The notes under the pieces are model-generated. The model made no database searches. It worked only from the letters and a program-made list of their open reading frames with translations, and was not told the DNA's origin. A stretch of DNA of 64,000 nucleotides. Origin: Bacillota bacterium. Lineage in GTDB: Bacteria; Bacillota; Clostridia; Lachnospirales; Lachnospiraceae. Positions 15,708-24,130 of this stretch are shown piece after piece. Location of the stretch: the NCBI GenBank assembly GCA_023398375.1, contig JAEWSH010000051.1, positions 124,001-188,000 on the forward strand, written 5' to 3'. Numbering within the stretch: position 1 is the first letter of the stretch; each line of letters starts with the position of its first letter. The translations under genes and the position numbers were made by a program.

Positions 15708-16901
15708 ATGAAAAAAAGAAGAATCATGTTAGGCGTTTTTGCGGCAATTGGGATTTTGACCGGATGTACAAGTATTGATGCACAGAAGAATTTACCGGAA
15801 ACTGAGACCGAAAATCATTCGGAAACAGATACTTCCAACGAGCAGACAGCGTCATTATCAGCAGAACAATCAACAAGTGAAGAGAACATAGATTTGTCAA
15901 AACAGGCTGAAAGAGAACTTTCAAGTAAAGAGTTACGGGACTTTACTTATCTTATAAATCAAAATGAAAATAATGGATTTTTATTATCAGCATACGCGGT
16001 ACCGGCAGATGTGAATCTGGAAGAAGTACTATACAATGGGGCAGGTATAAATAGTGTTCCCATGACAGAGCAGGAAATGGGCGCTTACTTAAAGGCATCA
16101 GGAAGTTCTGAGATTACAACAGACTGTATCAAACTCACGTCACAGCAGATAAATGAATTTTTGAACAAAAAAATGGGGATTTCCTTTTGGGACATTTCAG
16201 AAGAATTTTCATGGGTCTATTTACCGGAGTTCGACGAGTTCATTAATGAGCATGGAGATACTAATTTTGCAGCTTTTACCTGCGTGAGCGGTACACAAGT
16301 GGGAGAGGATACTTATAGATTGGATTGTGCGGCAAACGATGAATTTGTTTCTGACTGCGAAGTAGAATTACATAAAGTTGGAGACACCTTTCAGTTTGTT
16401 TCCAACCATTTTAATGATGATATTCAGAATGCAAAAGATATCTGGGTGATAGCGGACCAGACTTTTCAAGTAGATTTGGACGTCTGGGGAGATGTGACGT
16501 TTACGTCTTATGCACCCGATACCAGTGTAAGTATGTTTACTGACGTTACGTTTGCACTTGTGAAAGATGGAGAGACAGTTTTTGAATTTCCAGGCATGGA
16601 GGAAAATAACATCCGGGGAGCGTGTATTTTTGAAGGAATTAAAGCAATCGGATTTAAAGATTATGATGGGGATGGTCGGAAAGATGTGATTATCATTAAC
16701 CAGTATGCGCCAGGTGCAGGAAAGGATATAGAACAGGTCTTTGATGAAGTCAGAGTGTATCATAATGACGAACAGGAATTTGTTCTTGATATAGATGCCT
16801 GTGATTTTCTAAATGGGAATCATATCACGAATAGCATCGCCGAAGTAGTAGAACAATTGCCTATTTCGAAAAATCAAGATATAGAAGCTGAAGTAGAATA
16901 A
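15708..16901 (+). CDS. Putative lipoprotein of unknown function
   Basis: 397 residues. N-terminus 'MKKRRIMLGVFAAIGILTGCTS' is a lipoprotein signal with lipobox LTGC, so the mature protein should be anchored on the outer face of the membrane. A Ser/Thr/Glu-rich linker follows to about residue 65. The C-terminal part holds one 'FKDYDGDGRKDVIIINQY' stretch, which resembles an FG-GAP/EF-hand-like calcium loop. I do not recognise the family. It is monocistronic and convergent with the response regulator downstream. A surface-binding or sensor role is only a guess. Confidence 0.8.
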   Translation: MKKRRIMLGVFAAIGILTGCTSIDAQKNLPETETENHSETDTSNEQTASLSAEQSTSEENIDLSKQAERELSSKELRDFTYLINQNENNGFLLSAYAVPADVNLEEVLYNGAGINSVPMTEQEMGAYLKASGSSEITTDCIKLTSQQINEFLNKKMGISFWDISEEFSWVYLPEFDEFINEHGDTNFAAFTCVSGTQVGEDTYRLDCAANDEFVSDCEVELHKVGDTFQFVSNHFNDDIQNAKDIWVIADQTFQVDLDVWGDVTFTSYAPDTSVSMFTDVTFALVKDGETVFEFPGMEENNIRGACIFEGIKAIGFKDYDGDGRKDVIIINQYAPGAGKDIEQVFDEVRVYHNDEQEFVLDIDACDFLNGNHITNSIAEVVEQLPISKNQDIEAEVE

Positions 16902-16952
16902 GAACAGGCATAATTTTTAATCTTTATTAAGTTGAGGAATAGGATGCATTTA

Positions 16953-17846
16953 TTATAAAACCTGATATTCAATTCTATTTCTTCCGTTTTTCTTAGCGGA
17001 ATATAGTTTTTGGTCTGCAGTGATAATTATGTCATTTACAGATGCATCTAATAAGGGTTTTTTATATGAGATACCAATACTGGCAGTGACACGGATTCGT
17101 ATATTTTCTGATGAAAAATGTTGTGTTTCAATTGATTTCCGAAGTCTCTCACTATAGGTCAGCACATTTTCAAAAGACTGTCCGGACAAAATAATACAAA
17201 ATTCTTCGCCGCCGTACCGTCCAATTAAATCACTTAACTTAGGGGAAGCCTGCAATAAATTTCCAACATGTTTAAGAACACGATCACCGGTACTGTGTCC
17301 ATAGGTATCATTCACTTTCTTAAAATAATCGATATCAAACATCAAAAAAGCAATCGAGAATTGATCCCGTATCGCTTTTTGAAATTCTTTTTCCATCAGT
17401 TCCATAATTGTCCGGTGATTATAAAGATTAGTAAGGCCGTCCTTTCTGGCAAGTATTTCGAGTTCTTTCTGCTGTTCATAATACCGGATTGCAGATTTTA
17501 GCCGGGCAATAACTTCAATATGGTCAAAAGGTTTTTTTATATAATCAAAGGCGCCTATGTCAAATGCTTTTCTTAAAATTGCACTATCTGTTATGGATGT
17601 TACCATAATAATCGGGATATTTTTGGTCTCATCTTTATTTTGCAATATCGAACACACTTCAATCCCATCTATCCGGGGCATGACAATGTCAAGTAAAATG
17701 GCATCAGGTTGTATGAGCAAAACAGTCTCCACAACTTTAGTTGCATCAAGCAGAGAAAACACATGATATTCTTCTGTTTCAAGAATGTCAGACAGTATAC
17801 GTACATTCATTCTATTATCATCTATAACCAAAATTTTTTTTTGCAT
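16953..17846 (-). CDS. Response regulator with GGDEF output (diguanylate cyclase)
   Basis: 297 residues from the ATG at 17846, which follows GAGGA; an earlier TTG in frame is not needed. Receiver domain residues 1-120: 'KKILVIDDNRMNVRILSDIL', phosphorylation site in 'PDAILLDIVMPRIDG', Thr/Ser and Lys positions 'VTSIT' and 'IKKPFD'. GGDEF domain residues about 135-297: 'DGLTNLYNHRTIMELM', 'MFDIDYFKKVNDTYGHSTGD', active-site 'GRYGGEEF'. The catalytic signature is intact, so it should make c-di-GMP when phosphorylated (PleD/WspR-like layout). No histidine kinase is adjacent, so the input is encoded elsewhere. Confidence 0.94.
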   Translation of the reverse strand: MQKKILVIDDNRMNVRILSDILETEEYHVFSLLDATKVVETVLLIQPDAILLDIVMPRIDGIEVCSILQNKDETKNIPIIMVTSITDSAILRKAFDIGAFDYIKKPFDHIEVIARLKSAIRYYEQQKELEILARKDGLTNLYNHRTIMELMEKEFQKAIRDQFSIAFLMFDIDYFKKVNDTYGHSTGDRVLKHVGNLLQASPKLSDLIGRYGGEEFCIILSGQSFENVLTYSERLRKSIETQHFSSENIRIRVTASIGISYKKPLLDASVNDIIITADQKLYSAKKNGRNRIEYQVL

Positions 17847-17987
17847 AATTCTGTATCCTCGTATCAAATCATAAGTTCTTTATCATAAAAATCTAATGTA
17901 TTATATCATTTTCAATTGAAAAGTAGTAGAGAAATTTCTTTTAACAGCAATAAAATAGTATTATACAGGTTAATGGGAGAAATCAAA

Positions 17988-18782
17988 ATGAATAGCAGTG
18001 AGATAGCAAAGTGTATCAATATATTGGCAGATTTTTGCGGCAAGCGTGATGTGGATGAATTATCACAGGAGTTACTACAGGAAAGATTTGGCATACGGCA
18101 GGCAGATGTCATGATTCTATTTGGCGGAAGTATTCCAGAAGGGTGTGATGTGGCAGGGAAAGCACTTTTAAGAGATGTCGCAAAGCATTTTATGATTGTT
18201 GGCGGAGTGGGGCATACCACAGAAAGCCTTTGTCAGAAAATACGTGAAACATGTCCTCAGATAAAGACGGCAGGCAAGACAGAAGCCGATGTGATGTATG
18301 AGTATATGAAGAAAAAGTATGGGATCAAAGACTGTATGTTGGAAAGATATTCATCTAATTGTGGAAATAATGTCACGTATGCGTTGGAATTATTGCAAAA
18401 ACAGGGAATAGAACACAAGAGCATTATCATTATGCAGGATGCGACCATGCAAAGAAGAATGCAGGCAGGATTTGATAAATACAGTCCTGAGGTGACAGTT
18501 ATCAATTACGCAGCTTATAGTGCTCAAGTGTCCGCAAAAGGGGACAAGCTTGTAATCGTACAGGATGACATATGGGGCATGTGGGAGGTGGAACAGTTTA
18601 TTACATTGTTAATGGGTGAAATCCCAAGACTTACGGATGATGTGAATGGATATGGACCGAATGGAGCAGACTATATTGCGCATGTGGAAGTACCGATGGA
18701 AGTGACGGAGGCTTTTCAATACTTGAAGCAGGAATATGGGGATTATATCAGAATGGCGGATCCGCTGTATGCCTCTAAATAG
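17988..18782 (+). CDS. YdcF/SanA-like (DUF218) family protein
   Basis: 264 residues from ATG at 17988 after GGGAGA; an upstream extension in frame has no ribosome site. The DUF218 pattern is visible: 'ADVMILFGGSIPEG', 'FMIVGGVGHTTESL', 'TEADVMYEYM', 'LERYSSNCGNNVTYALELL'. YdcF-type proteins have a Rossmann-like fold; some bind SAM and the ElyC/SanA members affect envelope polysaccharide. Here there is no membrane helix, so it is probably cytoplasmic, like E. coli YdcF. The substrate is unknown. It is followed at 43 bases by a rhodanese lipoprotein, perhaps in the same transcript. Confidence 0.85.
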   Translation: MNSSEIAKCINILADFCGKRDVDELSQELLQERFGIRQADVMILFGGSIPEGCDVAGKALLRDVAKHFMIVGGVGHTTESLCQKIRETCPQIKTAGKTEADVMYEYMKKKYGIKDCMLERYSSNCGNNVTYALELLQKQGIEHKSIIIMQDATMQRRMQAGFDKYSPEVTVINYAAYSAQVSAKGDKLVIVQDDIWGMWEVEQFITLLMGEIPRLTDDVNGYGPNGADYIAHVEVPMEVTEAFQYLKQEYGDYIRMADPLYASK

Positions 18783-18825
18783 AGTTGTCTACTAGCTCTG
18801 ATAGATATCACAGGAGGTTACAATT

Positions 18826-19308
18826 ATGAAGCAATGTATTATTATGATTCTACTGGCAATTTTCATAATGGGATCGATAAGTGCCTGTAATGGGAAAAGT
18901 GACAGAGAAAAATCTGACAGAGAAGATACTTATTCGAACACTTCTGCTGCGGAAGAGGTCGGAGAAAGTGAAGCTTCAGAAGATACGCGGGCGGAAGCTT
19001 CCTATTTGCAGATCACACAGGACAAAGCGAAAAAAATGATGGACGAAAAAGAGAATTATGTGATTCTTGATGTACGTACAGAAGAAGAATATACAGAGGG
19101 GCATATTTCGAATGCGATCTGTATCCCAAATGAAACGATCGACCAGAATATTACAGAACAGCTGCCGGACCAGGAACAAGTTATACTTGTATATTGCCGA
19201 AGCGGAAATAGAAGTAAGCAGGCATCAGAAAAGCTTGCAAATCTGGGCTATTCCAATATTTATGAATTTGGTGGAATCAATACCTGGCCATATGAGGTTG
19301 TTCAGTAG
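18826..19308 (+). CDS. Rhodanese-domain lipoprotein
   Basis: 160 residues. ATG follows AGGAGG. The N-terminal 'MKQCIIMILLAIFIMGSISAC' is a lipoprotein signal with cleavage before Cys21; an acidic Ser/Asp-rich linker follows. The rhodanese domain (about 65-160) has 'VILDVRTEEEYTEGHISNAICIPNETI' and active-site loop 'YCRSGNRSKQ', in which Cys carries the persulfide. It would act outside the membrane, transferring sulfur or handling cyanide/thiosulfate, or acting as a redox-active thiol. It ends 'GGINTWPYEV', a standard rhodanese C-terminus. Confidence 0.92.
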   Translation: MKQCIIMILLAIFIMGSISACNGKSDREKSDREDTYSNTSAAEEVGESEASEDTRAEASYLQITQDKAKKMMDEKENYVILDVRTEEEYTEGHISNAICIPNETIDQNITEQLPDQEQVILVYCRSGNRSKQASEKLANLGYSNIYEFGGINTWPYEVVQ

Positions 19309-19364
19309 CTGCGCTGGCAGTAATTATTTGGATAATTAATGATTACAGAAGTAAATAAAAATTC

Positions 19365-19415
19365 TTGACAGATGCAACTAATAAGTATATATTAAGATAC
19401 ATACCAACGGTATGT
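19365..19415 (+). promoter_or_regulatory. Promoter and operator of the first TetR gene
   Basis: TTGACA (19365-19370), 17-base spacer, TATATT (19388-19393), then the perfect inverted repeat ACATACC-AAC-GGTATGT (19399-19415) at the transcription start. An almost identical operator precedes the MFS gene at 20130. Confidence 0.75.
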
Positions 19416-19433
19416 TAATAAGAGGACTCGTAT

Positions 19434-20081
19434 ATGGCTCGTAATAAATATCCGGAAGAGACAGTAAATTTAATATTGGATGTTTCAGTAGAACTTTTTC
19501 TTAATAAGGGATATGATAATACCTCTATTCAGGATATTATTGATCATCTTGGCGGTCTCAGCAAGGGGGCTATTTATCATCACTTCAAGTCAAAAGAAGC
19601 GATACTGATAGAGGTCTATAATCGGATATCGAAGACAATCGAGGTGCAGATGACGGCGATACGGGATGATCAGAAATTGAATGGGATGCAAAAGATTAAG
19701 AAAATGTTCCTGTCTTCCTTAAATAATTTAGAACACAAGGAATTGATGGCATCTACGCCTAACTTATTAAAAAACCCAAGGTTATTGGCAATACAGCTCA
19801 ATTCAACGATACATGATGTGATTCCAAATTATATAGAGCCTGTTATTCTGGAGGGTGTAGAAGATGGTTCGATACAAACCGAATATCCCAAAGAATTGGC
19901 ACAGGTACTGATACTTTTAAGCAATGTATGGATGAATCCACGGGTTTATCCGATGACAGAGGAAGAAGTGTCGGCCAGGATCGGATTCTTTAATCAAATG
20001 ACCCAAGCGATTGGATTGTCCATATTAGACAAAAGTTTGGAAGAACATTTGCGTGAAATTCAAAAAATGGTTGCAAGATAA
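19434..20081 (+). CDS. TetR family regulator of the adjacent MFS exporter
   Basis: 215 residues. N-terminal TetR helix-turn-helix: 'ILDVSVELFLNKGYDNTSIQDIIDHLGGLSKGAIYHHFKSKEAIL'. The rest is the helical ligand and dimer domain. ATG follows AAGAGGA. It has its own promoter with operator ACATACC-AAC-GGTATGT, and a sister operator is in front of the MFS gene that follows, so it probably represses both and responds to an exported compound. A weak hairpin separates the two genes. Confidence 0.92.
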   Translation: MARNKYPEETVNLILDVSVELFLNKGYDNTSIQDIIDHLGGLSKGAIYHHFKSKEAILIEVYNRISKTIEVQMTAIRDDQKLNGMQKIKKMFLSSLNNLEHKELMASTPNLLKNPRLLAIQLNSTIHDVIPNYIEPVILEGVEDGSIQTEYPKELAQVLILLSNVWMNPRVYPMTEEEVSARIGFFNQMTQAIGLSILDKSLEEHLREIQKMVAR

Positions 20082-20095
20082 AATGTGAAAATTAA

Positions 20096-20113
20096 CTACT
20101 CCTACGGGAGTAG
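20096..20113 (+). terminator. Hairpin after the first TetR gene
   Basis: CTACTCC (20096-20102), loop TACG, GGAGTAG (20107-20113), followed by ATTATTTTT. It is a short plausible terminator or attenuator between tetR and the MFS gene. Confidence 0.6.
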
Positions 20114-20129
20114 ATTATTTTTGATCAAT

Positions 20130-20146
20130 ACATACCGACGGTATGT
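20130..20146 (+). promoter_or_regulatory. TetR operator upstream of the MFS gene
   Basis: ACATACC-GAC-GGTATGT is a perfect inverted repeat, differing in one central base from 19399-19415. It lies 59 bases before the MFS ATG. Confidence 0.7.
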
Positions 20147-20204
20147 ATGTAAAGTATAGTTATTTGTATGAATGCATGATAGAAGCATGCAGAAAGGGAT
20201 AGAA

Positions 20205-21479
20205 ATGAAAACAAACAAATTATTTCAAAGAGATTTTAGTATGATAGTGATTGGACAGATTATTTCGCTGTTTGGTAATGCGGTATTACGGTATGCATTG
20301 CCGCTGTATTTATTGAACCAGACGCATTCAGCAGCCCTGTTTGGATTGGTAATCGCATGTTCCTTTATTCCGATGATTGTGTTATCCCCGATTGGAGGAA
20401 TCGTTGCGGATCGGGTGAATAAGAGAAATGTTATGGTAATACTGGACTTTTCAACAGCAGGACTGATCATAATATTTGCGTTGTTATTACAGCATGTAGA
20501 TCTGATAGTACTGCTGATCGTGGTGCTTATGTCCTTATATGGCATTCAGGGTGCATATCAGCCAACTGTGCAGGCGTCCATTCCGGTACTTGCGAGTCAG
20601 GAGGATCTGATGCCGGCCAATGCAGTCATTAATTTGGTAGGATCGCTGTCAAATCTGATGGGACCTGTTTTGGGAGGTATTTTATATGGATTCTGGGGAT
20701 TGAAGCCTATTTTGACAGTCAGCGTCATTTGTTTTACCATATCCGCCATTATGGAGATATTTATTCATATTCCATTTGAAAAAAAAGAATATAAAGAAGG
20801 AATTTTACAAATGGTAAAGACAGATGTAAAGGAAAGTCTTATTTTTATCAGAAATGAAAATCCGGTCATCGGGAAAATATCCATGATACTTGCCGGTGTG
20901 AATCTTGTGTTTTCATCGCTTATTATCATAGGAGTACCAATAATCATCAACGAACATCTAGGATTTACGCTTGCAGCAGGAAATCGCCTATATGGTTACG
21001 CAGAAGGTGCTTTGGCTGCGGGCGGATTAATTGGCGGTATTCTGGCCGGACTTATCGGTAAAAGGTTAAGACTGCAACGATCCTATCTCATTATTTTTTT
21101 CGCCACCTTAACATTGTTTCCAATTGGATTGGTATTGCTCTTACCGGTGCATCGGATGGCAGCATATGCTGTGATTGTTATAAGCTGTATGATCATGATG
21201 GCTTTTTCGACTATTTTTTCAGTACAGATGATGGCATTTGTACAGGAGGTAACGCCTGTTCACTTGATTGGAAAAGTGATGTCGCTATTGATGTGCCTTG
21301 TCATGTGCGCACATCCGCTTGGACAGTCAATATATGGAACACTTTTTGAAGCATTATCACAGCAGTTGTATCTTATTTTTTTTATTGCATTACTGATATG
21401 CCTGATGATTACAATAATAGCAAAATATGTATTTGCACAGATACCTGAAAGGTGTACGTGTGAGATGAATCCATCGTAA
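20205..21479 (+). CDS. MFS transporter (macrolide-efflux/EntS-like)
   Basis: 424 residues from ATG at 20205 after GAAAGGGA; an upstream in-frame ATG has no ribosome site. Twelve hydrophobic segments are seen. The N-terminal 'FSMIVIGQIISLFGNAVLRYALPLYLLNQTHSAALFGLV' and the loop 'PIGGIVADRVNKRNVMV' match the MFS_3/MefA-like exporter branch, and 'MPANAVINLVGSLSNLMGPVLGGIL' is the usual helix-5 region. It probably exports an antibiotic or siderophore-like compound using the proton gradient. It is controlled by the TetR gene upstream through a shared operator. A perfect hairpin covers its stop codon. Confidence 0.92.
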   Translation: MKTNKLFQRDFSMIVIGQIISLFGNAVLRYALPLYLLNQTHSAALFGLVIACSFIPMIVLSPIGGIVADRVNKRNVMVILDFSTAGLIIIFALLLQHVDLIVLLIVVLMSLYGIQGAYQPTVQASIPVLASQEDLMPANAVINLVGSLSNLMGPVLGGILYGFWGLKPILTVSVICFTISAIMEIFIHIPFEKKEYKEGILQMVKTDVKESLIFIRNENPVIGKISMILAGVNLVFSSLIIIGVPIIINEHLGFTLAAGNRLYGYAEGALAAGGLIGGILAGLIGKRLRLQRSYLIIFFATLTLFPIGLVLLLPVHRMAAYAVIVISCMIMMAFSTIFSVQMMAFVQEVTPVHLIGKVMSLLMCLVMCAHPLGQSIYGTLFEALSQQLYLIFFIALLICLMITIIAKYVFAQIPERCTCEMNPS

Positions 21480-21498
21480 TGTTACGATGGATTTTTTG
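21468..21498 (+). terminator. Terminator overlapping the MFS stop codon
   Basis: AATCCATCGTAA (21468-21479) and TTACGATGGATT (21482-21493) are perfect 12-base arms with a two-base loop region, followed by TTTTTG. The TAA stop is part of the stem. Confidence 0.85.
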
Positions 21499-21526
21499 TG
21501 CATTTTAAGATGCATTGTGCTTCCAA

Positions 21527-21548
21527 AGCAGACTTGTTTGCTATTTTT
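21527..21548 (+). terminator. AGCAGAC-TT-GTTTGCT hairpin with U-tract
   Basis: AGCAGAC (21527-21533), TT, GTTTGCT (21536-21542), then ATTTTTC. It acts in the plus direction, as a second terminator behind the MFS gene, and overlaps the end of the minus-strand Cys-rich gene. Nearly the same hairpin lies in the leader of the aminotransferase gene at 54787. Confidence 0.6.
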
Positions 21549-21822
21549 CATTTATGATCTTATATCCCCGGCATTCTGTAAATGCTCTGTGCATATCACA
21601 ATCAAACATGATACAGCTCAATACCTGGGTATGTTTGCTAATCGTTTTATATTGGCAGTTTTCGCAGGTCTTACATAGCGCATTGATAAGATTCTCAGGC
21701 TGAACAGCATCTACCGAATCGAAAGGATCTTCTTCATATAATTGCTTATCTTGCTCGGATTCATCCATGAAGCTGAAAATATCTAATTGATCTTCATCAT
21801 TGTAATTAGCTGCGTGACTCAT
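21541..21822 (-). CDS. Small acidic protein with Cys-rich tail, unknown function
   Basis: 93 residues from the ATG at 21822, which follows GGGAGG; a longer frame upstream is not supported. The N-terminal half is strongly acidic (NDEDQLDIFSFMDESEQDK). The C-terminal half carries seven cysteines: LCKTCENCQY, then SCIMFDCDMH and ECRGYK. Spacing suggests a small zinc- or Fe-S-binding fold. It resembles small Lachnospiraceae hypothetical proteins, but I cannot name a family. It is a single gene facing the MFS terminator. Confidence 0.75.
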   Translation of the reverse strand: MSHAANYNDEDQLDIFSFMDESEQDKQLYEEDPFDSVDAVQPENLINALCKTCENCQYKTISKHTQVLSCIMFDCDMHRAFTECRGYKIINEK

Positions 21823-22024
21823 AGTGTAACCTCCCGAATGTATTGGCAATGTCAAACCTGTCAATGATATTTAATGACTATTCATAAATATAGCAGAAAA
21901 AGATAAGTTTATCAAATTGTAAGGGACATAAACCCAACAGTAAAGGGCAAGAGGTCTGAAGTTATTGAAAACGGAATTAAGCAGCTCGTAAAGAAGAATG
22001 AAAATGATGCAATAGACAGATAGA
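21823..22024. other. Intergenic stretch with a possible coding remnant
   Basis: No gene with a start is seen. On the plus strand nt 21907-22023 are open without ATG and end in TAG; the translation contains 'INPTVKGKRSEVIENGIKQL', which looks protein-like. It may be a leftover of a lost gene. Confidence 0.3.
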
Positions 22025-22058
22025 AAGAATACGAATGACAATTGTCATTCGTATTCTT
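22025..22058. repeat. 34-bp perfect palindrome downstream of the amylase gene
   Basis: The palindrome is perfect over 34 bases, centred at 22041/22042 with core GACAATTGTC. It lies 18 bases after the amylase stop (minus strand), so it may terminate that transcript, though the U-tract is poor. Its core, GAATGA..AATTGTCATTCG, resembles the operator at 24160-24190. Confidence 0.7.
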
Positions 22059-22075
22059 GCATAAGGCGGGCAGGA

Positions 22076-23380
22076 TTATAATTTCCATACAAATAGCTCA
22101 TAGGAATGCATAAGTATCTGGTCATGAGCATGAAGAGTTTCTCCGCTTAGTAAGTCTATGCAAGTGAACTCCCGGGCAATATTTGCCATGTATTGTACGG
22201 AGTCTGCGTTAATACCGACCCAAATAGTCTCTTCATGAAAACTGCGTTCAAATATTAACTGTCTGTTCGTGAGGTGTATCACTTTGTAAGAACCAGAATG
22301 TAAAGCGGAATTTTCATTGTGAAGCTTTGTAAGTTTTGAAATCAATGAGGTCAATTCGGTCCATTTCGGATTCGTGAGAGAGGGACGAAGAGATAAATCG
22401 CTTCCTGATTGTTTTGCACCTTCAAGTCCCCATTCACTTCCGTAATAGATACAGGGAATGCCTGGCATACCAAAAAGCAGGGCAAATGCCAGCGGAAGAT
22501 GTGATTTTTGATTCAAAATACTTGCAATACGAGATACATCATGATTGTCAACGAACGATAAAAGATGCATATTTTTATAAATTGCATTATTATCTATTCC
22601 GAATTGGCGATTAAGTGAATAGGAAATTTCAAACAAATTCATATCATTCAAACTAGAATAAATACCTTTGTAACATTCATAATTGGTGCAGCTATGAAGC
22701 ATAGCACTATTTACAATTCCTTTATAGTCTCCGAACAGGATTTCTCCAAGCAGGAGAAAGTCATTTTTGGCTGCAGAACAAAATGAACGCAGAGATCTTA
22801 AAAAACCAGGGTCCAGACAATATGCCACATCCAAACGTAAACCATCAATATCAAATTCATCAATCCACATTTGAATACATGAAAATATATGACTTCGAAC
22901 AGCTTGATTGTTAAGATTTAACTTTACTAACTCATAATGACCTTCCCAACCTTCATACCAAAAGCCATCTTGAAAAGATGAGTTTCCATCAAAATTGATA
23001 TAGAACCAGTCGCAATACGGAGAATCCTGCCGATTTTTCATTACATCCTGAAAAGCCCAAAAACCTCTGCCTACATGATTAAAAACACCGTCTAGTACAA
23101 TTCGTATGCCATTTGATTTTATTTGTCTGCAAACCTCTTTAAAATCCTGATTTGTTCCTAGTCGACAGTCAATTTTGGCGAAATCTTTGGTATCATATCC
23201 ATGACGATCTGATTCAAATACAGGTGAAAAATAAATAGCATTCATATTTAATTTTTTAATATGCGGAATCCATTCCTTTAATTTTAATATTCTGGATTCC
23301 AGATTCCCATCATTTATTTCTGGAGCGCCGCATAAGCCCAGAGGGTAAATTTGATAAAAAATACTAGATTCATACCACAT
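22076..23380 (-). CDS. Alpha-amylase family (GH13) glycoside hydrolase
   Basis: 434 residues with a (beta/alpha)8 GH13 catalytic domain: region I 'DGVFNHVG' (about 97-104), region II 'GLRLDVAY' with nucleophile Asp (about 180-187), region III 'LLGEI' with acid/base Glu (about 213), region IV 'FVDNHD' with transition-state Asp (about 276). There is no signal peptide and no N-terminal CBM34-like domain, so it should act in the cytoplasm on imported malto-oligosaccharides or cyclodextrins (neopullulanase/maltogenic-type). Ribosome site AAGGAGG is eight bases from ATG. It is downstream of a TetR gene on the same strand and has a matching TetR operator. Confidence 0.9.
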   Translation of the reverse strand: MWYESSIFYQIYPLGLCGAPEINDGNLESRILKLKEWIPHIKKLNMNAIYFSPVFESDRHGYDTKDFAKIDCRLGTNQDFKEVCRQIKSNGIRIVLDGVFNHVGRGFWAFQDVMKNRQDSPYCDWFYINFDGNSSFQDGFWYEGWEGHYELVKLNLNNQAVRSHIFSCIQMWIDEFDIDGLRLDVAYCLDPGFLRSLRSFCSAAKNDFLLLGEILFGDYKGIVNSAMLHSCTNYECYKGIYSSLNDMNLFEISYSLNRQFGIDNNAIYKNMHLLSFVDNHDVSRIASILNQKSHLPLAFALLFGMPGIPCIYYGSEWGLEGAKQSGSDLSLRPSLTNPKWTELTSLISKLTKLHNENSALHSGSYKVIHLTNRQLIFERSFHEETIWVGINADSVQYMANIAREFTCIDLLSGETLHAHDQILMHSYELFVWKL

Positions 23381-23400
23381 ATAAAATTCCTCCTTATATA

Positions 23401-23416
23401 TATACCGTTCGGTAAA
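23401..23416 (-). promoter_or_regulatory. TetR operator upstream of the amylase gene
   Basis: ACCGTTCGGT (23404-23413) is the core of the operator found in front of the second TetR gene (24066-24081). It is 24 bases upstream of the amylase ATG, between weak -35 and TATATA -10 sequences by analogy with that promoter. Confidence 0.55.
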
Positions 23417-23429
23417 TAATTACTAAGAA

Positions 23430-23452
23430 AAAAGAGCGTTTGCTCTTTTTTT
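23430..23452 (-). terminator. Terminator after the second TetR gene
   Basis: On the minus strand AAAGAGC-AAAC-GCTCTTT is followed by TTT; seven-base arms. It lies eight bases after the tetR stop and before the amylase operator. Confidence 0.75.
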
Positions 23453-23458
23453 AAAATA

Positions 23459-24055
23459 TCAGGACATGATACCATGCATGAACTGCTTTAATAAGGCTGT
23501 AGCTTTGTCGTCATTTAGCGTTGTCAGACCTTGATACCAAAAACCAATTGCTGCATTGATCATTGCTATTAGATAGCAGGAACAATCAGTTTCCTTCCCT
23601 TTCAGGTTATGATGATGTTGTGCCATCATTCGGAACATATCAGTTACAATGGTATAATGTCTTGTAATATATGGTTTTGTCAATTGCGTTGTATGTGCTG
23701 TTGGCGGAGCAAGCGACAGGGAAAGTAACATCAGATAAAACGAAGTATTCTCCTGTGCAAAGCTAAAGTGTGCCAGAATAAGATGTTTAAGAACGGGAAA
23801 TATATCATCTTGATAGGAATCTACATGTGGTTCGTACACGCATATGCGCGAAAGTATATTATTAAAATTTTGATAATAATTTTCCAGAATTGCTAGAAAA
23901 ACTCCCTCCTTACTTTGGAAAAAATAATATAGAGTTGGTTTGGTAATACCGGACTCCAGTGTAATTTCCGAAATTCCTACTGATTCATATCCGCGTTCTC
24001 CAAAAAGCTTTAATGCGCATTGTAAAATTGTATTTTTACTATTTTCTGAATTCAT
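23459..24055 (-). CDS. TetR family regulator of the amylase gene
   Basis: 198 residues. TetR helix-turn-helix at residues 8-55: 'ILQCALKLFGERGYESVGISEITLESGITKPTLYYFFQSKEGVFL'. The C-terminal helical domain is unassigned. No Shine-Dalgarno sequence precedes the only possible N-terminal Met. The promoter's -10 box ends just six bases before the ATG, so the transcript probably starts at the A of ATG and is leaderless. The operator TATACCG-TT-CGGTATA sits between -35 and -10. A second copy in front of the downstream amylase gene suggests control of both. Confidence 0.9.
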   Translation of the reverse strand: MNSENSKNTILQCALKLFGERGYESVGISEITLESGITKPTLYYFFQSKEGVFLAILENYYQNFNNILSRICVYEPHVDSYQDDIFPVLKHLILAHFSFAQENTSFYLMLLSLSLAPPTAHTTQLTKPYITRHYTIVTDMFRMMAQHHHNLKGKETDCSCYLIAMINAAIGFWYQGLTTLNDDKATALLKQFMHGIMS

Positions 24056-24061
24056 AGATTA

Positions 24062-24090
24062 AATATATACCGTTCGGTATAATAAGTCAA
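24062..24090 (-). promoter_or_regulatory. Leaderless promoter of the second TetR gene with embedded operator
   Basis: On the minus strand TTGACT (24090-24085), 17-base spacer, TATATT (24067-24062). TATACCGTTCGGTATA (24066-24081) is a perfect palindrome filling the spacer. Only six bases separate the -10 box from ATG, which predicts a leaderless mRNA. Confidence 0.7.
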
Positions 24091-24130
24091 GATAATTTTT
24101 CAGCAGATTAAAATATGATTATAAAAAAGA

